In this document: positions 1 through 6,764 of the stretch, in pieces | Layout: the number at the start of each line of letters is the position of its first letter | Numbering within the stretch: position 1 is the first letter of the stretch | Assembly: GCA_964448675.1 (NCBI GenBank) | Contig: CAYUZU010000035.1 | Coordinates: forward strand, 1-41,137 | DNA from: CAYUZU01 sp964448675 | Lineage (GTDB): Bacteria; Planctomycetota; Phycisphaerae; UBA1845; Fen-1342 | Direction of reading: 5' to 3' | Length of the DNA stretch: 41,137 nt | Notes under the pieces: model-generated | What the model was told of the DNA's origin: nothing | The model's database searches: none | The model's input: only the letters and a program-made list of their open reading frames with translations | Translations under genes and position numbers: made by a program

Positions 1-1569
1 GACGGGCATATCGACTGGCGCGATATCGACTGGTTCGTTTCCGCCCAGAACACGCTTGGCGGGGCGCGGTACACGTGGAACGCCGAGAATCGGCTGATCG
101 CGGTGGAGCCGATTTCGCACCTCGGCGGTGTGCCGCGGGTGGCGTTCGCGTATGATTACCTCGGTCGGCGGATCGAAAAGCGGGTGCTGCCGTGGAACCC
201 CGCGCTCAATGGCGGCGCGGGTGATTGGGACACCGGCAGTCCGACCAAGGTCACGCGGTTTGTGTGGAGCGGGTGGCTGATGCTGCTGGAACTTGATGGG
301 CTCAGTGATTGCGGCACGCCGGGCGCGCCGGCCGAGTGCGTGGTGCGCAAGTACACGTGGGGGCTCGACCTCGCGGGCCAGAACGGGCAGGTGAACTCGC
401 TCGAGTCGGCCGGCGGCATCGGCGGGTTGCTGGCGGTTTCTGATGCGAACGGCACGCCCGGCACCCCGGGGGATGACCTTGCGTATGCGTACACGTACGA
501 TGCCAACGGCAATGTGGCCCAGCTCGTGGCGTGGGAGACCGGCTACGGCGATGCGACCGGCGACGAATGGCACGCCGACCGGCTGGTGGCGCACTACGAG
601 TACGACCCGTACGGCAACCGCGTCAACGAGCCGGCGGAGAACGAGTACGAGCAGCCGTTCCAGTTCAGCACGAAGCAGTGGGATCCGGAGACGGGGCTGC
701 TGTATTTCGGCTACCGATACTCCGATGGGATTCGATGGCTATCGCGAGATCCACTGGAGGAAGCCGCGGGACTGCACCTCTACAGGGCGTTCGCGAACAG
801 TCCAGTTACTCTCTACGATCCTCTTGGATTACAGGAGCCGCGCACACTTGATCAAATCCTCGATCTTGTTCGCCGCATGATCGCGGAAGCGAGAAAGAAG
901 GGCGCGAACGTAGCAGCCGACAATCTGGAACATTGGCTAAATGGCTCCGAAACCGATCGCACACTCGATTGGAATTGGCTGCGATCCTATTCGGTTGTGA
1001 GGGAAGCCGAAAGCACGAATCGCGATCGCTTCGCCAACTCTCTTCGGCGGGAAGCAGAGAAGCTCAAGCCAGGTGAATCCAGGGTGTTCTGTGACTACTG
1101 GGATCGCACGGCCACCGCTCCTATGCTGACTGACCTCTATTACGCCTCAGGGACGTTCACAATCACATCCTATGGCTGCTTCACTCTGTCGCGCGGCAGC
1201 GACTGCAAAGTCAAGATAAGCGGTTCAGTCGATCATCTGTTTTGGGACCCGTATGACTGGCATCCAGGACTTGCTGCCTGGGTGCCCGGCTTCGGGGTGA
1301 TTGAAGATGCAGATTTGGCTCGATTGGAAGCAGCCGGTTACGGGAAGAAGTTTGTGATGAAGAGCTTGTGGCATCAGAACGTCACCGGTGAGTTCTGCGC
1401 GAAGCGGTTCTGGTTCGATAGCTTCTCACTCGATTGGAGCGACCCAGCCGGAGGAGGGACGGGCACTATGGAACAAGTGATCGCAGAGAAGCCGGCTGCA
1501 AAGCGCCCAAAGGACAGCTCGCCGCCACCATCGCCGACTCCGCCGTCGACTGGTGGCGGTCGTCGCTAA
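1..1569 (+). CDS. RHS-repeat protein, C-terminal part with variable tip domain (5' partial)
   Basis: The frame is open from the first base, so the start lies upstream and 522 residues are visible. RHS/YD motifs are seen: RYTWNAENRL at the very start, YAYTYDANGNV and HYEYDPYGNRV. The RHS-associated core follows (PFQFSTKQWDPETGLLYFGY, RWLSRDP, then LYDPLGL near nt 817-831). After DPLGL the sequence switches to an unrelated tip of about 245 residues, nt 835-1566. It contains YDWHPG, PGFGVIEDADLARLEAAG and a Pro/Ser-rich tail ending TGGGRR. Known family: RHS proteins form a shell around a C-terminal effector that varies between paralogues. The tip is not a toxin family I can name. The base composition of the tip looks less GC-biased than the core, as expected for swapped tips. 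Function as a contact-dependent toxin is inference; the RHS assignment is firm. Confidence 0.9.
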   Translation, partial: DGHIDWRDIDWFVSAQNTLGGARYTWNAENRLIAVEPISHLGGVPRVAFAYDYLGRRIEKRVLPWNPALNGGAGDWDTGSPTKVTRFVWSGWLMLLELDGLSDCGTPGAPAECVVRKYTWGLDLAGQNGQVNSLESAGGIGGLLAVSDANGTPGTPGDDLAYAYTYDANGNVAQLVAWETGYGDATGDEWHADRLVAHYEYDPYGNRVNEPAENEYEQPFQFSTKQWDPETGLLYFGYRYSDGIRWLSRDPLEEAAGLHLYRAFANSPVTLYDPLGLQEPRTLDQILDLVRRMIAEARKKGANVAADNLEHWLNGSETDRTLDWNWLRSYSVVREAESTNRDRFANSLRREAEKLKPGESRVFCDYWDRTATAPMLTDLYYASGTFTITSYGCFTLSRGSDCKVKISGSVDHLFWDPYDWHPGLAAWVPGFGVIEDADLARLEAAGYGKKFVMKSLWHQNVTGEFCAKRFWFDSFSLDWSDPAGGGTGTMEQVIAEKPAAKRPKDSSPPPSPTPPSTGGGRR

Positions 1570-1605
1570 ATTAGAGCAACTTGGGGCACGAGTCGGAGCA
1601 TTAAG

Positions 1606-1920
1606 ATGAGCAAACGACACATTGCTGTAATTCTCGTCGCAGGGGCCCTAGCTATGCTATTCGGGTGCCACAAGTACGTGGACTACGTTCCACTTGTTGC
1701 TGTTGACGATCACACGGAGTGGCGGTTTGAGGCGCGGCCGGACCTGCTGACTGACGCGCATGTAGCCGCCATGATCAAACAACTGGAGAAGTATGGCAAA
1801 CGTTACCGTGTGCAGGACGGACGCTTGCAGATTGGCGAGGACTTGGCCGAAGATCAGGACCTGCTTGCGAACCTGACTGAGAAGGCGGTTGCGGAACAGA
1901 AGTCGAGCTCTGGAGGCTAA
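1606..1920 (+). CDS. Small lipoprotein, possible immunity partner of the RHS tip
   Basis: This 104-residue protein starts 36 nt after the RHS stop. It has a lipoprotein signal peptide: K3/R4, a hydrophobic stretch, then LFGC with the lipid-accepting Cys at 21. The mature part (about 84 residues) has an acidic and helical character (TDAHVAAMIKQLEKYGK, AEDQDLLANLTEKAV) and no family I recognise. Known context: RHS and other polymorphic toxins are normally followed by a cognate immunity gene, which can be a membrane-anchored lipoprotein when the toxin acts in the envelope. The immunity role here is therefore inferred from position only. It is about as likely that this is an unrelated accessory lipoprotein. 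Confidence 0.7.
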   Translation: MSKRHIAVILVAGALAMLFGCHKYVDYVPLVAVDDHTEWRFEARPDLLTDAHVAAMIKQLEKYGKRYRVQDGRLQIGEDLAEDQDLLANLTEKAVAEQKSSSGG

Positions 1921-2048
1921 GAGCAGGGACGATGCCAGTGCGGGGTCCATGAGTTGGCCGGGTTCGATTGCCGTGACGGATGACGGGAGTGGCAACGCGA
2001 CCAGATCGCTCGCAGGACGGACTGACCGCGGAACGTGGCACACACACG

Positions 2049-2100
2049 GACGCCGACGAACCCATGACGGGGTGTCGCTGCCTTTGGGTTCGTCGGCGTC
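2049..2100. terminator. Perfect 16-bp inverted repeat, possible bidirectional terminator
   Basis: The arms GACGCCGACGAACCCA (2049-2064) and its exact reverse complement (2085-2100) flank a 20-nt loop. The hairpin lies between the plus-strand lipoprotein gene and the end of the minus-strand abiE remnant, so it could terminate both. There is no T-run on either side, so it is not a canonical intrinsic terminator. It could also be the scar of a mobile element. Confidence 0.4.
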
Positions 2101-2116
2101 GGCATCATCAGCCGTG

Positions 2117-2380
2117 CTACGGCTCCAGCATCCGCTCGTACACGGCTGCTTCCTCGCGCTCCAGGTGGGCCAGTTCCTTCTCGACCTGCGCCAGCTCGGC
2201 CCGAGCCTCCTTCGCCAACTCGCGGTGGCGGGTCGCCTGTGCCCGCCGCTCGTCGACGAACGCCGTCGTGCGGCCGGGGATCAGCCCGGCCTCCAGCCGC
2301 TCGATCTCGGCGTCCTCGGCGTCGGCGCGGCGGTCCAAGCCGGCGTCGGACCGACGCGGCCATGTTTCCCGTCGGTTCAT
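2117..2380 (-). CDS. Short coiled-coil protein, probably a fragment
   Basis: This 87-residue frame begins 3 nt after the AbiEi stop, in the same reading frame. From residue 20 on it reads as a charged helical or coiled-coil segment (AEDAEIERLEAGL, ELAKEARAELAQVEKELAHL), unlike the Arg/Pro-rich noise in the other frames here. The first 14 or so residues are the frame-shifted AbiEii start, so the natural N terminus is probably missing. It looks like the 3' end of an unrelated gene joined to a truncated toxin gene. No family is assigned. It may not be expressed as a functional protein. Confidence 0.4.
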   Translation of the reverse strand: MNRRETWPRRSDAGLDRRADAEDAEIERLEAGLIPGRTTAFVDERRAQATRHRELAKEARAELAQVEKELAHLEREEAAVYERMLEP

Positions 2381-2387
2381 CTGTCAC
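2337..2387 (-). pseudogene. Remnant of an AbiEii/AbiGii nucleotidyltransferase toxin (first ~17 codons)
   Basis: A GTG start at 2387 overlaps the abiEi stop codon by 4 nt (GTGA), the normal coupling in AbiE operons. The frame reads MTDEPTGNMAASVRRRL, which resembles the conserved AbiEii opening (N-x-AASVRxRL). It then turns abruptly into Arg/Pro-rich nonsense, while another frame becomes coding-like. The nucleotidyltransferase core is absent. Inferred event: deletion or recombination just after the toxin start, leaving the antitoxin alone. Confidence 0.6.
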
Positions 2388-2989
2388 ACCAGCGACTCCA
2401 TGTAGGGACGCATGACGTTAGCCACGCGGTCGATTGTTGCGTACCGGTGGATTTCGTCCATCGTTCCCTTCCGTTGTTGCCAGCATTCGCGTAGGGCCTC
2501 GATGGCTACGTCCGTGCCCACCTTGCTCCGATACTTGAAGCAGTCGGCGACGGTCTTGGCTGGCGTGGTGATACGCACCTGGGTTCCCTCGATTGTGTGT
2601 TTGTCGATGCCCTCCGCCAGCGCGCGGCCCGACGCGCGTACCACACGTACCGGAGGATGTTCGATCCGCGGTCGCCACGCGGTGCGCTCCACCATGATCC
2701 ACACCTCGAAGGGATTCTGCGTGGTGATCTCATGGAACCGCAGCGCTGACAGGAGGCAGATGATCGCGCCCGGCGCGTGCTTCGCGACCGCCGCCAGATC
2801 CGTGTGCTCGGTCGGGTCGTAGTCCGGCAGCGTGTAAACGCCTCGCGCGCGACGTATCAGGCGCCCTTCGTCAACCAGGCGCTTCAGCGTCATGCGCGGA
2901 ACGCGCAGCCGGTTCAGGTCGCGTGGGCGAACGAACCCGTGTTCCTGAGCGTAGCGAATCACGCGATTGGTGAGGGTCTCGCGGGCCAT
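2384..2989 (-). CDS. Type IV TA-type AbiEi family antitoxin / transcriptional regulator (orphan)
   Basis: The protein has 201 residues. An N-terminal winged-helix domain covers about residues 5-60 (GFVRPRDLNRLRVPRMTLKRL, followed by RRARGVYTLPDY). The AbiEi C-terminal region has CLLSALRFHEITTQNP and TTPAKTVADCFKYRSKVG. Known family: AbiEi represses its own promoter and counters the AbiEii nucleotidyltransferase toxin. Here the toxin gene downstream is reduced to its start. Upstream of the gene (3037-3049) is the inverted repeat GTTGT-GTA-ACAAC, a plausible autoregulatory operator. The ATG is chosen because the wing-helix begins immediately; the best ribosome site (GAGGAG) lies about 20 nt upstream, which is far. 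The family call is strong. Its present role is uncertain: orphan regulator, or decaying. Confidence 0.85.
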   Translation of the reverse strand: MARETLTNRVIRYAQEHGFVRPRDLNRLRVPRMTLKRLVDEGRLIRRARGVYTLPDYDPTEHTDLAAVAKHAPGAIICLLSALRFHEITTQNPFEVWIMVERTAWRPRIEHPPVRVVRASGRALAEGIDKHTIEGTQVRITTPAKTVADCFKYRSKVGTDVAIEALRECWQQRKGTMDEIHRYATIDRVANVMRPYMESLV

Positions 2990-3416
2990 GGTTACGCTGT
3001 GTTACCACTCCTCTGCACTTATCGAAAATAGCAGATGTTGTGTAACAACGTACCCGGGACACGCCCGGTAATCAAGGGGCCGGTATCTGCGAGTGACCGA
3101 ATGGCCCGCGAACCGACATCGCCCAACGGCCACATGACGGTCGTGGGTTAGATCGCGCGTCGCCCCAGCAGGCGCAAGTCGCTACCATGTCTCGGTTTAC
3201 GACCTGGGCCCCACCTGACCGACGACGCCCAGTGCCGGCGAAACGCCGAAAACGCACCGCGCGGGGCTACCCTAACATTGTGTAAGTCATTCAGCAGCAA
3301 GGAGATGCAAAGGCATGCAAAGCGACGCAGAGATTGCAACGCCCGCGTTGGGAAGCAAGCCCGGTATCAGCTTCGACAGCCTCGGAAGTCGCTTGTCTAG
3401 AGCAGGTTAGCGGGAG

Positions 3417-3478
3417 TTCGCACGTTTCGCAACTTTCGCGTTTTGTTGCACCGCTTCGCACTGGTTCGCGTTTTTCGC
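3417..3478. repeat. Phased TTCGC short-repeat array
   Basis: TTCGC occurs at 3417, 3426, 3435, 3455, 3465 and 3474, with spacings of 9, 9, 20, 10 and 9. A degenerate GTTGC sits near 3445, where a unit is missing. The period is close to one helical turn, so all units would face one side of the DNA. No family is known to me. Confidence 0.55.
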
Positions 3479-3714
3479 GCGCGCAAAGCGGTATGAGTCA
3501 GCGTGGCGTAGACGTCAATGGCTTTGTGCGCAAGATGCCCGACATTCGCAATATGCAGATTCAGCTTCGTCTCTGGGGGAAAACGACTTGCATGCAAGTG
3601 CCCGCATGAGCGGCAGTGGCGGTTTTCGCGTTCATCACGCTCACGCCCCGGACAGTTTCCCGTAACTTGTGGGGTTGGGAGGACTTCGGGGAAGTGGGAC
3701 GGATTGGCTCTTTA

Positions 3715-3742
3715 CCGGGGCCATTGGCGCATGTGCCCCCGG
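3715..3742 (-). terminator. Hairpin after the propeller glycosidase gene
   Basis: CCGGGGC (3715-3721) can pair with GCCCCCGG (3735-3742) with a one-base bulge and a 13-nt loop. It begins 3 nt beyond the stop codon of the last gene of the minus-strand block. No U-run follows, so termination is only suggested. Confidence 0.3.
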
Positions 3743-3744
3743 GC

Positions 3745-5466
3745 TCACGGCTCGATGCGCCACGGCGATTCGTACGCCGCCGGCAGGCCGTCGCGCATCT
3801 TCATCCGGAAGATATAGATCGAATTACCCCAATGGCGCCATGTGAGCCCGGCCACCAGCCAGGATCCGTCGGGCAGGGGCCGCACTTCCTCGGCGTACGA
3901 GCCCGACGTCTCGACGTACTTCTCGCGGGCCTGGATGGGAGGGCGCGGGAAGTCACGCTGCCGCCAGCCATCGACCGGGTGGTCGCTGACGTACGTCGTG
4001 CCGCCCAGCGACGAGGTGGTCATGTAGAACCTGTCGCCGGACTGCCAGACCTGTGGTGATTCAGAGATGATATTGCGTCGTACGGCGACGCGTGGATTGC
4101 GCCAGTTCGTCAGGTCGGTCGACTCGGCGACCACGACGGCGCCGCGGTCCCCCGGCGGATGCGCCGCGGCGGTCACGTACATGTAGAATCGATCGCCCAC
4201 GTCGATCACGCACGCGTCCCGGCAGTCGGCCCAGCGGTCCCGGGCCCAGTCGGCCCACGCGACACCCTCGAGCGTAAACACGGGATTGCGTTCGTGTTCA
4301 GTCCAGTGGAACAGGTCCTTCGAGGTGGCAAGCGAAATCGACTGGGACACGTGCTCGTTGACCGACGTGTAGAACATCCAGTACTTCCCGTCATGCCGGA
4401 TGATGTGCGGCGCCCAGACATTGCGGTTCTTGAAATGATGTCGGCTGTCGGGGTGCGCCGCGTCGCTCACCGTAATCACGGGTGGATGGACCGTCCACTG
4501 CCGCAGGTCCGCGCTGCTGCCGTGACTGAAGGTGCGTTCCTGGCCGTCAGGCATCCAGTCATGATTGGCGAAGAAGTCGCCGGTGATCGAGAAGACATGC
4601 CAGCGCTTGTCGGGTCCGCGGATAATGGTGAAGTCCTTGACGAACTTGAACGGTGTCTCATAGACGAAAGGGTCACCCGACCCCTGCACGCCGAAAACGT
4701 GCGATGTACGCAGCACGCGGCCGCTGCGCAAGTCACGTGACGTGGCATACAGCGTATAGCGACCCACTTCGAGCGGCGTCGCGACGTCCAGCACACCCTG
4801 GATTTCCTTGAAACGCAGGCCCGGTCGCAAGCCGAACTGGTGGCATGCGGCGGCGCGTCTTCGTTCACGTTCGTCGCGCAGCTCGACCTCGAGCACCTTC
4901 GCCGACTTGCGATCCGGGTAACAGTCGGCGTCCAGTACGGCGCGAAACGCGATGCGCTCGCCGGGCAGATAGTGCAGTTTCGAAGTGTAGCATTGAAAGC
5001 CGATCAACCCGGGCAACAGCGCATCGGGCACTTCTTCCGGCGGCACGAGCCGCACGTTGCGCACATCGAATTCGACCCCGGCTACGTTGCCCGCGTCGAA
5101 ACGGACGTGTTTCGCGCCGCCGTAGGTGTCGTTGCGATTCAGGTTGATCGCCAAGGGCGTCGCTTCTTCCAGTGCCGGGATGTCTTTCTCCAGCAGGCAG
5201 TCTCCGCGCCACTCCGGCTGCGCCCCGGCCCAGAGAACCTGGAGTCGGATCGGCTGCGAGACGCGCAGGTCGAATAGCAGGCAATGGGCGTCCGTTGGTG
5301 CCGGCTGCGCCAATTCGGCGACGAGAAACGGATCGACGCCGGTGGCGACCCAGCCGTCTTCGGTCGGCTTGACGTCGTTCTGCTGGACCCACTCCGCGGC
5401 TGTGGCGCCGGCAGTCATGAGGGGGAACGTGAGCAGAAGGAGGATCGCACGGGAGAGCGTCGTCAT
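3745..5466 (-). CDS. Exported GH43-like five-bladed beta-propeller glycosidase candidate
   Basis: The ATG at 5466 is preferred: AGGTGG lies 6 nt upstream, and the product (573 aa) opens with a clean signal peptide (MTTLSRAILLLLTF, cleavage near GATAA-EW). Upstream ATG/TTG codons at 5481/5484 would only add a few residues. Residues 25-225 form a beta-rich accessory region. From about 230 the propeller repeats of clan GH-F/GH-J enzymes appear: VWAPHIIRHDGKYWMFYTS, SISLATSKDLFHWTEH, CVIDVGDRFYMYVTA, AESTDLTNWRNP and SPQVWQSGDRFYMTTS. These WAP.i..dGkYymfYs and S.DL..W motifs are typical of GH43 and related families; the acidic catalytic triad is not assigned with certainty. It is the last gene of the lacI-side block. 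It probably trims arabinose- or galactose-type side chains outside the cytoplasm (inference). Confidence 0.8.
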   Translation of the reverse strand: MTTLSRAILLLLTFPLMTAGATAAEWVQQNDVKPTEDGWVATGVDPFLVAELAQPAPTDAHCLLFDLRVSQPIRLQVLWAGAQPEWRGDCLLEKDIPALEEATPLAINLNRNDTYGGAKHVRFDAGNVAGVEFDVRNVRLVPPEEVPDALLPGLIGFQCYTSKLHYLPGERIAFRAVLDADCYPDRKSAKVLEVELRDERERRRAAACHQFGLRPGLRFKEIQGVLDVATPLEVGRYTLYATSRDLRSGRVLRTSHVFGVQGSGDPFVYETPFKFVKDFTIIRGPDKRWHVFSITGDFFANHDWMPDGQERTFSHGSSADLRQWTVHPPVITVSDAAHPDSRHHFKNRNVWAPHIIRHDGKYWMFYTSVNEHVSQSISLATSKDLFHWTEHERNPVFTLEGVAWADWARDRWADCRDACVIDVGDRFYMYVTAAAHPPGDRGAVVVAESTDLTNWRNPRVAVRRNIISESPQVWQSGDRFYMTTSSLGGTTYVSDHPVDGWRQRDFPRPPIQAREKYVETSGSYAEEVRPLPDGSWLVAGLTWRHWGNSIYIFRMKMRDGLPAAYESPWRIEP

Positions 5467-5626
5467 AATCAGCCACCTCATCAATAGCGAACGACCCGCG
5501 CGGAGCCGTGATCACCCAAGCACGCAACCAGCGAAGAGGATGCAGTCGCCCGGAAGCGAGACGGCGACGCGCTGGTGCATGCGTATTGGTCCTTTCGTTC
5601 GTGCGGGGCACAGCTCGCCCCGCGCA

Positions 5627-6697
5627 TCAACCGGCCTGAGCCGCCTCGACCATCGCGAGGAGGTTCTCTATGGGCGTGCCGGCTTGGACATTGTGGCACG
5701 AGCACACGATGTACCCGCCGCCGGCGCCCAGCGTACTCAGACAGTTCCGCGCTTCGGCGCGGACGTCGTCCGGCGTCCCGAATGGCAGGATCTTCTGGTT
5801 GTCAATCGCACCATGGAAGACCAGCCGATCGCCGAACTTCTCTTTCAGCTCGCCGCAGTCCATGCCAGGACAGACGTGCTGGATCGGATTGAGCACATCG
5901 ATGCCGGCCTGAATGAGGCGCGGCAGCAGCGGCGCAACAGCGCCATCAGAATGGTAGAAGACCAGCTTGTCGTGCTCATGAATCAGATCGCACCAGCGCC
6001 GCATGCGGTCTTTGAAGAAACGATCCCACATCCGCGGCGATATCAGCAAGCCGTCCTGCGTGCCCATGTCGTCACTGACGAAGACGAGTTGGATATCGTC
6101 ACCGGCCGCCAGGAAGCAGCGCCGCATGATCTCGCCCTGGATGTGCTCCAGGCGATCGAGGACGGTCTGGACGTAATCCGGGCGTTGTGCAAGGTCCATC
6201 AGTGCGGTCTGGAGGCCACGCATCTGACAATACACCTCGAAGAGCGACACCCACGGACCGAGCGTCGCGTACTCGCCCGCGGTGTGGCGCACAGCATCAG
6301 CCATGCCGGCGTAGTCATGATCTTCCGGATCAGGCCAATAGGGATACTCGTCAAGCCGCTCGATCGTGTCATATTCGGCCAGCGGCGCCCCAGCCATCTC
6401 ATGATACGTCTCGCCACCCGCCTGTTGCGGCTTCATGAGCGTGCCCCAGGGCGAGCGCAACCGGCCGGGTACATCCGTGAGGGCGCGATACTCCGCAGCA
6501 GCCCCCTGCGGCACGTAGTTCGGATTGCACCACACGATCTTGTCGAGCCGCAAGGCGCTCCACACGTCGAGGTCACGCGCGACGCCGAAATGGGCCCGCA
6601 GTTCGGCGCCCACCGCCTCTGTATGCCACAGGTCGACCGGTGATCGATCAACCGGCTCACGGTTGAGTGTGGCCAGCACGCGTTCTCGCGGCGTCAT
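5627..6697 (-). CDS. Uroporphyrinogen decarboxylase (UroD/MtaA)-superfamily protein
   Basis: This is a 356-residue TIM-barrel protein. It opens MTPRERVLATLNREPVDRSP, the standard N terminus of UroD-like proteins that are not true HemE. Later motifs are YHSDGAV (249-255), FHGAIDNQKILPFGTPDDV and CSCHNVQAGTPIENLLAMV (C332/C334/H335). Corrinoid methyltransferases of the MtaA type bind zinc with an HxC pair plus a distal Cys. Here the first site reads H249-S-D251, so methyltransferase chemistry cannot be assumed. The start has GGGAGAGGA just upstream. It lies 67 nt after the isomerase gene on the same strand. Its place in a glycan locus suggests a role on an unusual sugar or its O-methyl group, but no reaction can be assigned. 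It is not expected to be the haem enzyme. Confidence 0.85.
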   Translation of the reverse strand: MTPRERVLATLNREPVDRSPVDLWHTEAVGAELRAHFGVARDLDVWSALRLDKIVWCNPNYVPQGAAAEYRALTDVPGRLRSPWGTLMKPQQAGGETYHEMAGAPLAEYDTIERLDEYPYWPDPEDHDYAGMADAVRHTAGEYATLGPWVSLFEVYCQMRGLQTALMDLAQRPDYVQTVLDRLEHIQGEIMRRCFLAAGDDIQLVFVSDDMGTQDGLLISPRMWDRFFKDRMRRWCDLIHEHDKLVFYHSDGAVAPLLPRLIQAGIDVLNPIQHVCPGMDCGELKEKFGDRLVFHGAIDNQKILPFGTPDDVRAEARNCLSTLGAGGGYIVCSCHNVQAGTPIENLLAMVEAAQAG

Positions 6698-6764
6698 CGG
6701 TCCTCTCCCGGGTTTGGCAGGAACGACACCGAAAGCACGTTGCTTGGTCGAATACCGCAGTGCG

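Larger units (their letters stand above)
2990..3744. other. Intergenic region without a convincing gene; repeat-rich
   Basis: I see no supported gene in these 755 bp. Notable content: the inverted repeat GTTGT-GTA-ACAAC (3037-3049) upstream of abiEi; two copies of ATGCAAAG close together near 3305-3325; a phased run of six TTCGC units at 3417-3478; the palindrome ACTTGCATGCAAGT (3586-3599); and a hairpin just beyond the stop of the propeller glycosidase (3715-3742). The block marks the boundary between the RHS/AbiE accessory DNA and the catabolic locus. Confidence 0.6.

Noticed and set aside
1889..2494. 201-codon plus-strand frame antisense to abiEi and the toxin remnant
   Set aside because: It contains no known motif and spans the hairpin at 2049-2100; the minus-strand AbiEi is clearly the coding strand.
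3586..3599. Perfect palindrome ACTTGCATGCAAGT as an independent operator
   Set aside because: A few 14-bp palindromes are expected by chance in 41 kb, and no gene start lies next to it.
3334..3609. Plus-strand 91-codon frame in the intergenic region
   Set aside because: It reads through the TTCGC array and the palindrome, has Ser/Arg-rich noise composition and no ribosome site or family motif.
5512..5580. A 22-codon frame (ATG at 5580) with AAAGGA upstream, in the gap before the propeller glycosidase gene, considered as a leader peptide
   Set aside because: The peptide has no attenuator-like codon run and no conserved feature; a short frame with a chance ribosome site is expected at this length.
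5126..6643. 505-codon plus-strand frame antisense to the UroD-like and propeller genes
   Set aside because: Same reason: antisense shadow of two genes with unmistakable motifs on the other strand.
5627..6697. Assignment as HemE (haem biosynthesis)
   Set aside because: The opening and the CxCH ending are of the MtaA/UroD-like group, and the neighbours are sugar enzymes.
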